In this document: piece after piece, positions 25,212 to 32,622 of the stretch | How the letters are laid out: each line of letters starts with the position of its first letter | Numbering within the stretch: position 1 is the first letter of the stretch | From: DATNPX01 sp036702975 | GTDB taxonomy: Bacteria; Cyanobacteriota; Vampirovibrionia; Obscuribacterales; Obscuribacteraceae | DNA length: 38,538 nucleotides | Assembly (NCBI GenBank): GCA_036702975.1 | Contig: DATNPX010000041.1 | Span: 1-38,538 of the forward strand | Reading direction: 5' to 3' | Position numbers and translations under genes: made by a program | The notes under the pieces: model-generated | The model's database searches: none | Seen by the model: the letters and a program-made list of their open reading frames with translations, nothing else | Told to the model about the DNA's origin: nothing

Positions 25212-26342
25212 CTACATGGGTGCAGTCGCTTTGTGCCCGGCTTCCATAAGTGTGTCGTTGCGATAGATCGCACATTTGTCCGGCTCATTCCACACATACC
25301 AAAAGACGCCGCCTAGTCGACCTTGTTTGTAGAGGTGGTGAAAATAGCTGCGAATCTCTTCAACCGAGCGTGTTCTGTCTTGGTCTTCGTCGGACGAAGC
25401 GGCCTTGCTCGAGAAACCCCACTCTGTTACCCAGAATGGTTTGTCGCAGTTTGCCGGAAAAATTGTTTGGTCGAGTTCAGTTGCGCGCCGCTTGAGGTCC
25501 GCTTTGTCCCCTTCTTTTACAGAGCGTGGATAGGTGTGCACGCCATATCCATCAACCAATTTGTCTAGTCCGTGCGCCCGAAGAAAAGCATATGTGGCTG
25601 GGATAGTGACACCATCTATTTTCCACTTCTTTTGCCAGGCACTACCCGTGGCACTAGCCATTCCGCACGTGATGATCGGTGCGTTTTGATTGAGTTTGGA
25701 GTGATTGCGAACGTCTTTCAGCGCTGCAAGAGCCTTTAGATAAAGCAAGAACCCCTTAGTTACTTGCTTCGCCTCAGGATCACTGGAGAGTTCCGCAAAA
25801 TTGAACGCCTTTCCCTGTCCAGGTACGGGAAAGTCGCCGTTAAAATCAGCCCAGTTCAGCTCATTGCCTAATTCTATTGCCGTTAAAACGACACCCTTCG
25901 CGTCTAGTTTGTCGAAGACGGTTTGATAATACTGACGCGACCGCTCAGGATCTGTGGCGCTCAGCGGCATGGCGGCGCGCATGTGGTATTTCTCATTCGC
26001 TGGTCTCGGTTGCGTGCCTTGCCTGCACTCGACGCCAGGAACGAGGACTAGCCCAATGCCTTCGTCCTGCAGCCTTTTTGCAAGGGTCATGTTTTTCTCG
26101 TCTGGTCTCAGTGAGGTGCGAACAAATCTAACGTGAGATTTTTTGAGCTGTTCCACAATCGTCTCTTGCTGAACAGGATCGAAATTTTGAAAACTGTTGA
26201 CGTTGACTCCGACAGGGCACTCCAGCTTCTTGCCAAAAGCGGGCAAGAACGCTAGGTAGGCGAACGATGTTGAGAGTAAAACAGTCAAAATCATGGACTG
26301 CCTCGTGCAGTAATGTCTCTTGCTGCTCACGCTGTACCTCAT
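25212..26342 (-). CDS. Secreted glycoside hydrolase, clan-A TIM-barrel type
   Basis: The 376-residue product (from ATG 26342) begins with a basic stretch and a hydrophobic segment (MILTVLLSTSFAYLAFLPAF) that looks like a signal peptide or anchor. The mature part resembles clan GH-A hydrolases (GH5/GH39-like): an acid/base candidate Glu161 in ELGNELNW and a nucleophile candidate Glu307 in PFWVTEWGFSS, each at the end of a beta strand, plus HTYPR and VFWYVWNEPD. The exact GH family and substrate are uncertain. The start is ambiguous: ATG 26384 adds a polar N-terminus, ATG 26342 keeps a positive n-region, and ATG 26294 has the best ribosome site (GAGG) but lacks the basic residues. Confidence 0.8.
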   Translation of the reverse strand: MRYSVSSKRHYCTRQSMILTVLLSTSFAYLAFLPAFGKKLECPVGVNVNSFQNFDPVQQETIVEQLKKSHVRFVRTSLRPDEKNMTLAKRLQDEGIGLVLVPGVECRQGTQPRPANEKYHMRAAMPLSATDPERSRQYYQTVFDKLDAKGVVLTAIELGNELNWADFNGDFPVPGQGKAFNFAELSSDPEAKQVTKGFLLYLKALAALKDVRNHSKLNQNAPIITCGMASATGSAWQKKWKIDGVTIPATYAFLRAHGLDKLVDGYGVHTYPRSVKEGDKADLKRRATELDQTIFPANCDKPFWVTEWGFSSKAASSDEDQDRTRSVEEIRSYFHHLYKQGRLGGVFWYVWNEPDKCAIYRNDTLMEAGHKATAPM

Positions 26343-26548
26343 GTTCAAGCAGTTTTCAGTGGTGGGGTTGAAAATGGTGGACATATTCTACATGCAAGTG
26401 TCTTTGCGTTTACGAGCTTTGTCTCAGAATTTGTCGGGCGTCAGCAACCTGTGCGGTGCACCATAATGTGCGTGACAGTGGTGTTTTTACCATTTGCTGA
26501 ACAGATTTCTCGCGGTAGAGTCGAGCTGCTTATTGGGGGTAATTTACT

Positions 26549-27346
26549 ATGCACCCGGATGCACTCACACTTTCAGCTCAACGGATTGCTCCGTTGATAC
26601 TACTGACCTATGTCGCCTGTATAAGCCTTGAAATTGTCATTGCCAAATTGTTGAATCGAAAGCTTTACGATTTCGATGATACTTTGCACAACCTGATTAT
26701 GTTCTTTGCCAATCGCATGATGGGTGGGTTAGGTGGTGCTTTCATGTTTACGGTGCTTTCGACAGCAGCGCAATTCATTCCGTGGAAACTCACTGGGCTT
26801 ATCGGCAATGCTGCCACTTTCCTCATTGTGGATTCGCTATTCTACGTTCAGCACAGGCTTTTTCATACCGATTCATTTTTGGCTCCGTTCCACGAAATTC
26901 ACCATACTAGCGAGCACTACAATCTCACAACTACACTAAGAGCAAGCGTGTTTCTTCCTTTCATCAACCCCTTGTTTTATGCTCCGGCAGTCATTCTTGG
27001 TTGTGACCCCCTGGCTATCATCGTCGCCTTTAGTTTGATTCAGGTTTATCAGTTCTTTCTGCATACCCAACTCGTTCCGACTTTGGGACCGCTCGAGGGT
27101 CTTGTAAATACGCCATCCGCGCATAGAGTGCATCACGGAAGTGAGCAAGCGCATTATGAGTCCAACCTAGGAGGCGTATTCTTGATCTGGGATCGCCTTT
27201 TAGATACCTATACCAGCGAGTCTGTTGGTCTGGTTTTTGGCATCAAAGGCGTTAAGCAAGAAAACAATTTCTTCGTAGCTCAAGTGAAACCATTTGTTGT
27301 TTATGTTCGGCGTCTTATGAAGCAGATTGGTTCGATGACTACGTGA
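26549..27346 (+). CDS. Fatty acid hydroxylase/sterol desaturase family protein
   Basis: The 265-residue membrane protein belongs to the di-iron fatty acid hydroxylase superfamily, which oxidises lipid C-H bonds using O2. The histidine boxes are intact: HRLFH (102-106), HEIHHTSEHYN (115-125) and HRVHHGSEQAHY (192-203), spaced as in the family, with membrane helices at about 12-35, 60-105 and 135-175. GGGGG nine bases upstream of the ATG is the ribosome site. The gene stands alone on the plus strand, divergent from the glycoside hydrolase gene. Substrate (sterol, carotenoid, fatty acid or ether lipid) cannot be deduced. Confidence 0.9.
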   Translation: MHPDALTLSAQRIAPLILLTYVACISLEIVIAKLLNRKLYDFDDTLHNLIMFFANRMMGGLGGAFMFTVLSTAAQFIPWKLTGLIGNAATFLIVDSLFYVQHRLFHTDSFLAPFHEIHHTSEHYNLTTTLRASVFLPFINPLFYAPAVILGCDPLAIIVAFSLIQVYQFFLHTQLVPTLGPLEGLVNTPSAHRVHHGSEQAHYESNLGGVFLIWDRLLDTYTSESVGLVFGIKGVKQENNFFVAQVKPFVVYVRRLMKQIGSMTT

Positions 27347-27783
27347 GGGACCGCCTTCAGTATCCGGGTTTAAGTGAGCGCCACGACCGCCGGACGTACT
27401 ATTAATTAATATACTTTCCTGTCTATATGCATATGGTTGGCAAGAAGGTTCGACGATATTTTTCTGGATGAATAGCTGGGTTTCGGTTTTTTTTCGTCAT
27501 TTTGGGAACCAACTTCTAAGCCAACTGACAGGCCTTTGTCCTTTTTAGAAAATGAATTTGGTATCACTCCCGTGAATAATTCGGTCGCTGAGTTGTTTTA
27601 CTATATTAAATAGGAGGATGGCTAAAAACAAATAGATAAAAGGCGTTCCACTCGGTCGAACGGTTTGCACTGTCAAACCTTCGTGGAACGCCTCTATCTA
27701 CTGTTTCTACTGCCACTATGGATAGGTGATTGTCCTTCATCAAGTATCCTCCGCAAGTCAAGTCGTTGGTGGCAGCTCAGTGT
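27347..27783. other. Convergent intergenic region with a long structured hairpin
   Basis: This 437-base region lies between two converging genes. No gene is seen except a spurious 5-codon frame after AGGAGG at 27612-27617. The first half is AT-rich (ATTAATTAAT near 27400). The second half contains the compound hairpin at 27633-27700. Confidence 0.5.
27621..27700 (-). terminator. Rho-independent terminator of the Clp-like gene
   Basis: AGGCGTTCCAC (27641-27651) pairs perfectly with GTGGAACGCCT (27683-27693). The stem is extended by TAGATA (27633-27638) with TATCTA (27695-27700), and a nested GGTTTG/CAAACC hairpin sits in the loop. Read on the minus strand the stem is followed by TTTGTTTTTAG, a good U-tract. 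It lies 84 bases past the stop of the Clp-like gene. Confidence 0.75.
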
Positions 27784-29238
27784 TCACTGAGCGCTTGCAG
27801 TCGTGTCACCCTCCAGTAGGAGTTTGATAGTGGCATTCTTGTAAGTACGCTTGATTTGCGGTTCGAAGGCAGCCGTCATGAGGACTTCTGCTTCGATAGA
27901 CAGGGGCTTCATGCCGATCGACCACTTGAGGATTTCCAGCTCATAGACGTTCTTGATGTCCTCAATCAGTCCAAGAGCTTCCTCGAGCGGGTTCTGGTCG
28001 GTGCGGATTGGAACATGGATCTGGTACCGGTTGATGGGCACCGCACCGCGCTTCATCTCGTACTGAGCCCTTTCGATTGCGCGCTGCAACGAAACGCCCG
28101 TCTCGTTTCCGGTCGCATGTGCGAGCATGTCGGCTGCTGAAACGTACCCCGCACCTTCTGTCATGTAAAAGGCGAGAGCGGTTTCCTCAGCTTCGTGCGT
28201 CACTTCGACAAGCGATCCAAGCGGGATGCTATCCTTCATCAGCTCGTTGCCCAGGCAATCGGTAAGCAACTTGTCAGTGGTGCGACGAATGTCACGTGCA
28301 TTGTCGCCGTGCAACAGCGCTTGCTCCAGGATGAATTCCTGTGCCCCTCCGTCGACTCGCAGTTCGAACTGCGTGCCACGAGGCAGCTCGTTCAGGATCC
28401 GATCCTTGACGCGATCGACCTCCGTGCCGACAACGCGAAGCAGATCAGCTCTGCTCAGCTTGTTGTACACGCAGATTTCGTCGATACGAGCCAGGAATTC
28501 AGGCTTGAACACGAGTTGCATCGAGCCCTGAACCGTATTGGCGATGTCTTCGTTGGTGATGGTCGGCTGGACGAAGCCGATCTTCTTCGCGAGCCTGGCC
28601 ACTTCGAATGCACCGACGTTGCCGGTGAGGAAGAACACAACCTCACGGAAATCGGCCTCTTCGTTGTTGCCGAAGTCGATGACACCGTCTTCGAAGATGC
28701 TGAGGAGCAGGTCGAAAAAGTCTTCACAGGCCTTCTCCAACTCGTCGATTAGCACGTAGGTGATGGGAACAGTAGAGCCCATGCGGGAGGCAATCAGGTT
28801 CTCTTTGGACAGCTTTGCGGAGCGGTCCTTGAGTCCCTTCTTCTTGCGGTCCTGTTCGCGCGGGTCTGATGCGTCCTTGTAGCCGATGTATCCCGGAGGG
28901 GCGCCGATCAACTGGCTGATGCGATGCTTTTCCTTGTAGGCAGCGGCGTTGACCTGGATGAAGGCATCCCGGTTGCCGTGCGTGAGAAACGCAGCCTCAC
29001 GAACGGTTTCGGTTTTGCCGACACTGGTGGGTCCGAGCAGAAGTGCCGTGTAGATTGGGCGACGCTTGTTGCGCAGAGGGTTCTCGGCGCGGGCGCGAGC
29101 GCGGGCAGCGAGTGAAACGCCGTTGGGCTGACCAATGACGCGCACACCGAGATTCTGTTCGAACTGAATTTGGACTGGGCTTGCAACTGAGGTGTTGAGG
29201 CGAGTCCTTGTTGACTGTGATTTTGCTTTCGTTTTCAT
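27784..29238 (-). CDS. AAA+ ATPase resembling a lone ClpA/ClpB D2 ring
   Basis: The 484-residue protein matches the second AAA+ module of ClpA/ClpB (Hsp100) unfoldases: Walker A GPTSVGKT (69-76), pore loop GYIGY (116-120), Walker B VLIDELEKA (162-170), sensor-1 FLTGN (203-207), arginine-finger segment FLARIDEI (248-255) and sensor-2-like GDNARDIRR (311-319). It lacks the N domain and D1 ring, and carries about 110 extra C-terminal residues of unknown type. The start ATG has AAGGAA five bases upstream. It probably forms a hexameric remodelling ATPase, but the partner is unknown and no LGF/IGF-type ClpP loop is obvious. It is preceded by a highly structured leader and followed by a strong terminator. 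Confidence 0.9.
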   Translation of the reverse strand: MKTKAKSQSTRTRLNTSVASPVQIQFEQNLGVRVIGQPNGVSLAARARARAENPLRNKRRPIYTALLLGPTSVGKTETVREAAFLTHGNRDAFIQVNAAAYKEKHRISQLIGAPPGYIGYKDASDPREQDRKKKGLKDRSAKLSKENLIASRMGSTVPITYVLIDELEKACEDFFDLLLSIFEDGVIDFGNNEEADFREVVFFLTGNVGAFEVARLAKKIGFVQPTITNEDIANTVQGSMQLVFKPEFLARIDEICVYNKLSRADLLRVVGTEVDRVKDRILNELPRGTQFELRVDGGAQEFILEQALLHGDNARDIRRTTDKLLTDCLGNELMKDSIPLGSLVEVTHEAEETALAFYMTEGAGYVSAADMLAHATGNETGVSLQRAIERAQYEMKRGAVPINRYQIHVPIRTDQNPLEEALGLIEDIKNVYELEILKWSIGMKPLSIEAEVLMTAAFEPQIKRTYKNATIKLLLEGDTTASAQ

Positions 29239-29281
29239 GATCGTTCCTTATTGTGGCGCCGATATCGCTGGTCGCCTCACG

Positions 29282-29329
29282 GACAGCCGAAGCTGTCGAG
29301 TTTGAGTACCGCACGAACTGTTCGTGCGG
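29282..29329 (-). promoter_or_regulatory. Hairpin and palindrome in the Clp-like gene leader
   Basis: On the minus strand GACAGC-TTCG-GCTGTC (29282-29297) is a UUCG tetraloop hairpin. Next to it CCGCACGAAC (29309-29318) and GTTCGTGCGG (29320-29329) form a 10-bp perfect palindrome with a single central base. The elements lie about 45-90 bases upstream of the ATG at 29238 and could be an operator or mRNA structure. Confidence 0.5.
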
Positions 29330-29377
29330 CAAGTTTGTGGACCCTTGCCGTTAGGCTCAGACCCTGTTTTTTGTTGC

Positions 29378-29425
29378 TGTTCGCCAGGCGATTCTGAGCC
29401 TGAGCCGAGAATCGTCTGGCGAACA
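29378..29425. repeat. 18-bp inverted repeat between the CYTH and Clp-like genes
   Basis: TGTTCGCCAGGCGATTCT (29378-29395) faces its near-perfect complement at 29408-29425 (one G-T pair) across a 12-base loop. GGCTCAG at 29354-29360 is complementary to CTGAGCC in both the stem-loop border (29394-29400) and the loop (29400-29406), so an alternative fold or pseudoknot is possible. No T-tract follows on either strand. Confidence 0.6.
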
Positions 29426-29498
29426 GATCAATGCGCCTTGCGACACACTGTCTTGGTGGTGCCGGCGAATGCCGGTTTTACTGTCAGTTGTTAGCCGG

Positions 29499-30095
29499 CT
29501 AAGTGCTTAAAGCGTTGAGCATGTCTTGATATGACATACGAACGTAGTCTCTTTCTTCGTGCAACAGTTGGGTTGCGATTTTCTGAATCTCGTCGCGAGC
29601 ATGTTGAACACCGCTGTCGTTTTCGACGATCAGCTCGATCTCCATATACGGGCCGGAGTGTTCGCCCAGCTCTCTCAGATAATCCAGAGTGACAATCGCT
29701 TGTTCGCCTGGCAACGCTCCTCCCTCCTTTTTGTAAAAAGAGCGCTCCTTGCGCAGCCGGCGTAGTGATTGCGAGTGCACCCGTTGCACGACTTCCAGCA
29801 TGAATTCCCGAATGAACTCCGATATCTCTTCTTCGCTTTCCGAACGTTCCTTCTGACCAGCTGTTTCGACCCACGTTTTACGCGTCAGCGTATGTGTCGT
29901 GGTCTCGTCGAAGGTCTCATCGCGCAAACGCAACATGTCTCCCTTTTTCTCAACTGGAAAGAACGTATCGTTCTCGACAACCGTTTTGGAGGCCTGAAAT
30001 CCTGCTGCACGTAAGCGCTCAGGCATCTCACTGAACTCCGTCTCAGTCAATCGAAACTTGCGCTCGATTTCGAAATGCTTCTTATTGCCGGCCAC
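29499..30095 (-). CDS. CYTH-domain protein (ThTPase/class IV cyclase-like)
   Basis: The 198-residue protein fits the CYTH superfamily of tunnel-fold phosphohydrolases and cyclases acting on triphosphates with a divalent metal. The signature ExExK is Glu9-Ile-Glu11-Arg-Lys13. Later tunnel residues are visible as DMLRLRDE, LTRKTW, SLRRLRKERSFY, VTLDYL and MEIELIVEN. It could be a thiamine triphosphatase, inorganic triphosphatase or cyclase-like protein; these cannot be separated by eye. The start is GTG 30095 with GAGG eight bases upstream, and no ATG is available before the motif. It is upstream of the Clp-like gene on the same strand but separated by 260 structured bases. Confidence 0.85.
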   Translation of the reverse strand: MAGNKKHFEIERKFRLTETEFSEMPERLRAAGFQASKTVVENDTFFPVEKKGDMLRLRDETFDETTTHTLTRKTWVETAGQKERSESEEEISEFIREFMLEVVQRVHSQSLRRLRKERSFYKKEGGALPGEQAIVTLDYLRELGEHSGPYMEIELIVENDSGVQHARDEIQKIATQLLHEERDYVRMSYQDMLNALST

Positions 30096-30428
30096 CCTGT
30101 AAGACCTCGCGAAGGAGAACTTGCAGAGTTTAACGCTCCTAATCGGGCTGGGGAAGCTCGCTTAGGAAGGAAATGGATTTTTGAAGAGATGCCTAGGTTT
30201 TGCGTTTTCGGGTTTTACTTCGCGTCTGGAAGTGATGTTATGGATGTTACGAACGTAACGGTTCCGTTTACCAAAACCTAATAACCCTGCTGAATCAGGA
30301 TCTTTGGCGCTTGGTATCCGCTGGGTGCTTGAAATGCCCATTTTCTGGGGTTTATGGGAATTGTGGGGTGCTCTGCGAGCCTGGTAAATGTCAGGACTCG
30401 TCAAGGTTTTGAGGAATCTAAGGAAATA

Positions 30429-30497
30429 ATGAATAACAAACCTAGCGCTCCTGTTAAGCGCTCGCGGATCGATGCTGCTATCGCAGCTATGCGTTAG
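30429..30497 (+). CDS. Candidate small basic peptide (22 residues)
   Basis: An ATG preceded by TAAGGAAATA (a plausible ribosome site) opens a 22-codon frame, MNNKPSAPVKRSRIDAAIAAMR, ending in TAG. Five bases later a hairpin begins, so the unit has ribosome site, frame and terminator-like structure in order. The peptide is basic, with a short amphipathic C-terminal half. I recognise no family, and it could be a chance frame or the coding part of a small RNA. Confidence 0.35.
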   Translation: MNNKPSAPVKRSRIDAAIAAMR

Positions 30498-30501
30498 CTG
30501 T

Positions 30502-30545
30502 AACACCGCCTCTTAACCTGGTTGGTTTTAGGCGGCGTTAATAAG
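30502..30545 (+). terminator. Hairpin downstream of the small candidate gene
   Basis: AACACCGCCT (30502-30511) pairs with AGGCGGCGTT (30530-30539), with one mismatch and an 18-base loop. It is followed on the plus strand by AATAAGGTCTTCT, a poor U-tract. It is a plausible but not strong terminator. Confidence 0.45.
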
Positions 30546-30789
30546 GTCTTCTGGACCGGTTTTCGAAGAGTGCTCGCACCTGTGTTCCCTTGGCTTTGGT
30601 TGTCAAGTGGTGTTGCGGAGAATTTCAAGTGATTTTCGGTCTGGTTTTGGCGTTTGGAGGATCTGAGAAATTTTGCGGAATTTCTCATTTGGACTGTTAC
30701 TCAAACAGAGACCCGAAAATCGAAAATCTGCTTACTATGTAGGATAGAAGGTTGGCTGATTCTAACAAGGGTCGCAGCGTGGTTCGTGG

Positions 30790-31791
30790 TTATGGAACGA
30801 GTAAGCATTTTTCTCCGTGCTCGCCGGCAAACTGAATGGCTTCGTTGATTTGCTCATATTTGAATCGGGAACCCACCTTCGTGCGAAAAGCCGGATTCTC
30901 AATTAGTTCAGACAGTGTGGTCAGCGCTTGGAATAAACGCTTTCGGTCTGTGACTGTCTTGCTCATGAAGTTGCTGAATGGCCTCATGAGCATATTTTTT
31001 TCCATCATCAATCTCGATTGCAGTGAGAATGATGCTGCACCCGTGAGGAACCCGTAGAAATAGATAGTCGACTTCATCGGGAGAAGTGGTGCGATGCGAC
31101 TGACAAGTTCGCCGCCAACGCCTTCAAAGATAGCGGTGGTATGCAGCTTTTCCGCCATGCTTTTGAGCTGCTCTTCAAACCCAAGTTCAGTTGTAACCAG
31201 TATATTCGTCTGGCCAAGGTGCTCGAGTTCTCTCTTTTGAGAATCTGAACGTACGAGCGAGATGACAGGCACATTCTTTTTCTCAGCAAGTGCAAATAGC
31301 GCGCGTCCAGTCGCTGAGTTGCCGGCAGTAGCGATCATGCCTCGATGTCCTTCCTCGATAACTTCTTCGAGAAAAGCATATGCCGTCATCACATTTACTA
31401 GAGAGCCCGAGTAGTCTTCGGTATCTGCCTTGCTAGGCAGTATTACGCAGTTCAAGTAAGGGACATGAGCGATTTCGCTCCATAAACCGACCGCTTCCGG
31501 TGTGCGCACCAACGAGCGGTATATGGCGACTTTTTTGCCAAAGTAGACTGTCGGCACATTCGTGCCTATTTGGATGACCTCACCGGCTCCTGATGCTCCC
31601 CATACGAGCTGTGTGGACATACCTCCAGTCACCAGAGCACGCGCGTTTGGATTGGCAAGGAAATATTTGTCGCCTGGATTGATCGCAGAAGCGTGCATTT
31701 TGACTAATAGATGGCCATCCGCGGCGCCAGACGGCGTCTGAATATCTTGGACTTCGAGTTGATCTTCTCGCACTACGCAAATGGCTCTCAC
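30790..31791 (-). CDS. MDR-family NAD(P)H oxidoreductase, zinc-independent
   Basis: The 333-residue protein resembles the medium-chain dehydrogenase/reductase superfamily, quinone oxidoreductase or trans-2-enoyl-CoA reductase branch. The N-terminal GroES-like domain has VKMHASAINPGDKYFL and WGASGAGEVIQIG. The Rossmann part has the nucleotide loop AGNSATGRALFALA (156-169) and VPVISLVRS. Zinc-ligand cysteines are absent, as in the quinone/enoyl reductases. The start GTG at 31791 has GGAGG six bases upstream. It is divergent from an HxlR regulator with a palindrome between them, so it is very likely that regulator's target and may serve in electrophile or quinone detoxification (inference). Confidence 0.88.
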   Translation of the reverse strand: MRAICVVREDQLEVQDIQTPSGAADGHLLVKMHASAINPGDKYFLANPNARALVTGGMSTQLVWGASGAGEVIQIGTNVPTVYFGKKVAIYRSLVRTPEAVGLWSEIAHVPYLNCVILPSKADTEDYSGSLVNVMTAYAFLEEVIEEGHRGMIATAGNSATGRALFALAEKKNVPVISLVRSDSQKRELEHLGQTNILVTTELGFEEQLKSMAEKLHTTAIFEGVGGELVSRIAPLLPMKSTIYFYGFLTGAASFSLQSRLMMEKNMLMRPFSNFMSKTVTDRKRLFQALTTLSELIENPAFRTKVGSRFKYEQINEAIQFAGEHGEKCLLVP

Positions 31792-31838
31792 AGTGGACCT
31801 CCGGGGTGTCGTGCCGCCAGAGTCAACGCTATCAGCTT

Positions 31839-31857
31839 TACTTACGTTTCGTAAGTA
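31839..31857. promoter_or_regulatory. Palindromic operator between MDR reductase and HxlR regulator
   Basis: TACTTACG (31839-31846) and CGTAAGTA (31850-31857) form a perfect 8-bp inverted repeat with a 3-base spacer. It sits in the 91-base divergent intergenic region and would overlap the -35 region of the HxlR promoter. HxlR-type dimers bind such dyads, so autoregulation and control of the reductase are likely. Confidence 0.75.
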
Positions 31858-31870
31858 CGGAATATTTTGT

Positions 31871-31876
31871 TAGTAT
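31871..31876 (+). promoter_or_regulatory. Candidate -10 element of the HxlR gene
   Basis: TAGTAT lies seven bases before the ATG at 31883. Transcription would then start at or next to the start codon, giving a leaderless or nearly leaderless mRNA. The only -35-like bases, TTCGTA, overlap the palindromic operator. Confidence 0.35.
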
Positions 31877-31882
31877 GCAGGG

Positions 31883-32230
31883 ATGAGCAAAACTAACTTT
31901 CAGTGTCCAGTAGAGTTCACAACCAGAGTGCTGGGCGGTAAGTGGAAGCCGCGTCTAATCTGGCTTCTGATACGCCAGAAGACGTTGCGGTTCTCCGAAC
32001 TTCGCAAGGGCTGCCCGCCGATTAGCGATCGCATTTTGACGAAGGAGCTGAAGGAACTGGAGGCAATGAGGCTGATCTCTCGTAAAGAGTACCCGGTGGT
32101 GCCAAGAAAGACGGAATACGAATTGACTGAACTTGGATTGACGTTGGTGCCGTTAATGCAGTCGATGGCTGATTGGGGTTTGAAGCATAATGAGATGGTG
32201 CCTGCCCCACCGGCTTTGAGTGAGGTATGA
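31883..32230 (+). CDS. HxlR-family transcriptional regulator
   Basis: This 115-residue winged-helix protein fits the HxlR/MarR-like family. Signs are Cys8 followed by PVEFTTRVLGGKWKPRLIWLL (the family's N-terminal helix and GGKW motif), FSELRKGCPPISDRILTKELKELE (recognition helix) and the wing with RKTEYELTELG. The conserved N-terminal cysteine is the redox or quinone sensor in characterised members such as YodB, so control by oxidative or electrophile stress is plausible. The gene is divergent from the MDR reductase and shares the palindromic operator. AGGG abuts the ATG directly, so no properly spaced ribosome site exists. Confidence 0.93.
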   Translation: MSKTNFQCPVEFTTRVLGGKWKPRLIWLLIRQKTLRFSELRKGCPPISDRILTKELKELEAMRLISRKEYPVVPRKTEYELTELGLTLVPLMQSMADWGLKHNEMVPAPPALSEV

Positions 32231-32504
32231 GATGCGAGACGAACTGGCGTCGCGTGTGAGCCGGAAGAAGATGACATTCCGCTGAAAGCACGGCACATGC
32301 ATAAACCTGGGCCCAATGCCGGTGTGCACGATCGGATTGAACAAGAACTCGACGGGTTACGCACGACGATTCCATCCGCTTGGCACTACTCGTTTGTTTT
32401 GCACTATATGTTATGCAAACTGCTTGGGTCTCATGATATTGCAGCACCCAGACTATTTCTCTGTTGACCGAATTGTTATATACTATATGGTATAAAAATA
32501 GAAC
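32231..32504. other. Intergenic region after the HxlR gene
   Basis: No convincing gene is present. A 56-codon plus-strand frame at 32297-32467 lacks a ribosome site. A TATAC/GTATA dyad in an AT-rich patch lies near 32478-32495. Confidence 0.4.
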
Positions 32505-32601
32505 GAAAAAAGGAAAAAACCAGCAAGAAGTGCAGGGAGACTCTCTTCGCATTCATTGACTGTGAGGTCGACTTGAATGCTCCGAAGAATCTCCTGCACT
32601 T
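32505..32601 (-). terminator. Long-stem terminator of the PBP4-type gene
   Basis: AAGTGCAGGGAGA (32528-32540) pairs with TCTCCTGCACTT (32590-32601) with one bulged base. Inside, CATTCA/TGAATG gives a nested stem. Read on the minus strand the structure is followed by GGTTTTTTCCTTTTTTCG, a strong U-rich tail. It starts 22 bases past the stop of the carboxypeptidase gene. Confidence 0.8.
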
Positions 32602-32622
32602 CCGACTGGCGATTAATTGCGA

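Larger units (their letters stand above)
30096..30789. other. Long intergenic region with one candidate small gene
   Basis: This 694-base region lies between two minus-strand genes. The 114-codon minus-strand frame at 30162-30506 lacks protein-like composition. Visible items are a 9-bp inverted repeat TAGGTTTTG/CAAAACCTA (30194-30202 and 30272-30280), a GTTAC/GTAAC dyad at 30246-30259, a candidate 22-codon plus-strand gene at 30429 and its hairpin. The part beyond 30545 shows nothing I can name. Confidence 0.45.

Noticed and set aside
27612..27635. AGGAGG followed by a 5-codon frame
   Set aside because: The ribosome site abuts the ATG with no spacing and the frame is too short; it lies beside the terminator of the opposite gene.
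30162..30506. 114-codon minus-strand frame between the CYTH and MDR genes
   Set aside because: Arg/Ser/Pro-rich non-protein-like composition, no ribosome site, and no recognisable fold.
32297..32467. 56-codon plus-strand frame after the HxlR gene
   Set aside because: No ribosome site, no recognisable motif, and the frame is of a length expected by chance.
32022..32552. 176-codon minus-strand frame overlapping the HxlR gene
   Set aside because: It is antisense to a well-supported HxlR coding region and rich in Ser/Pro without domain signs.
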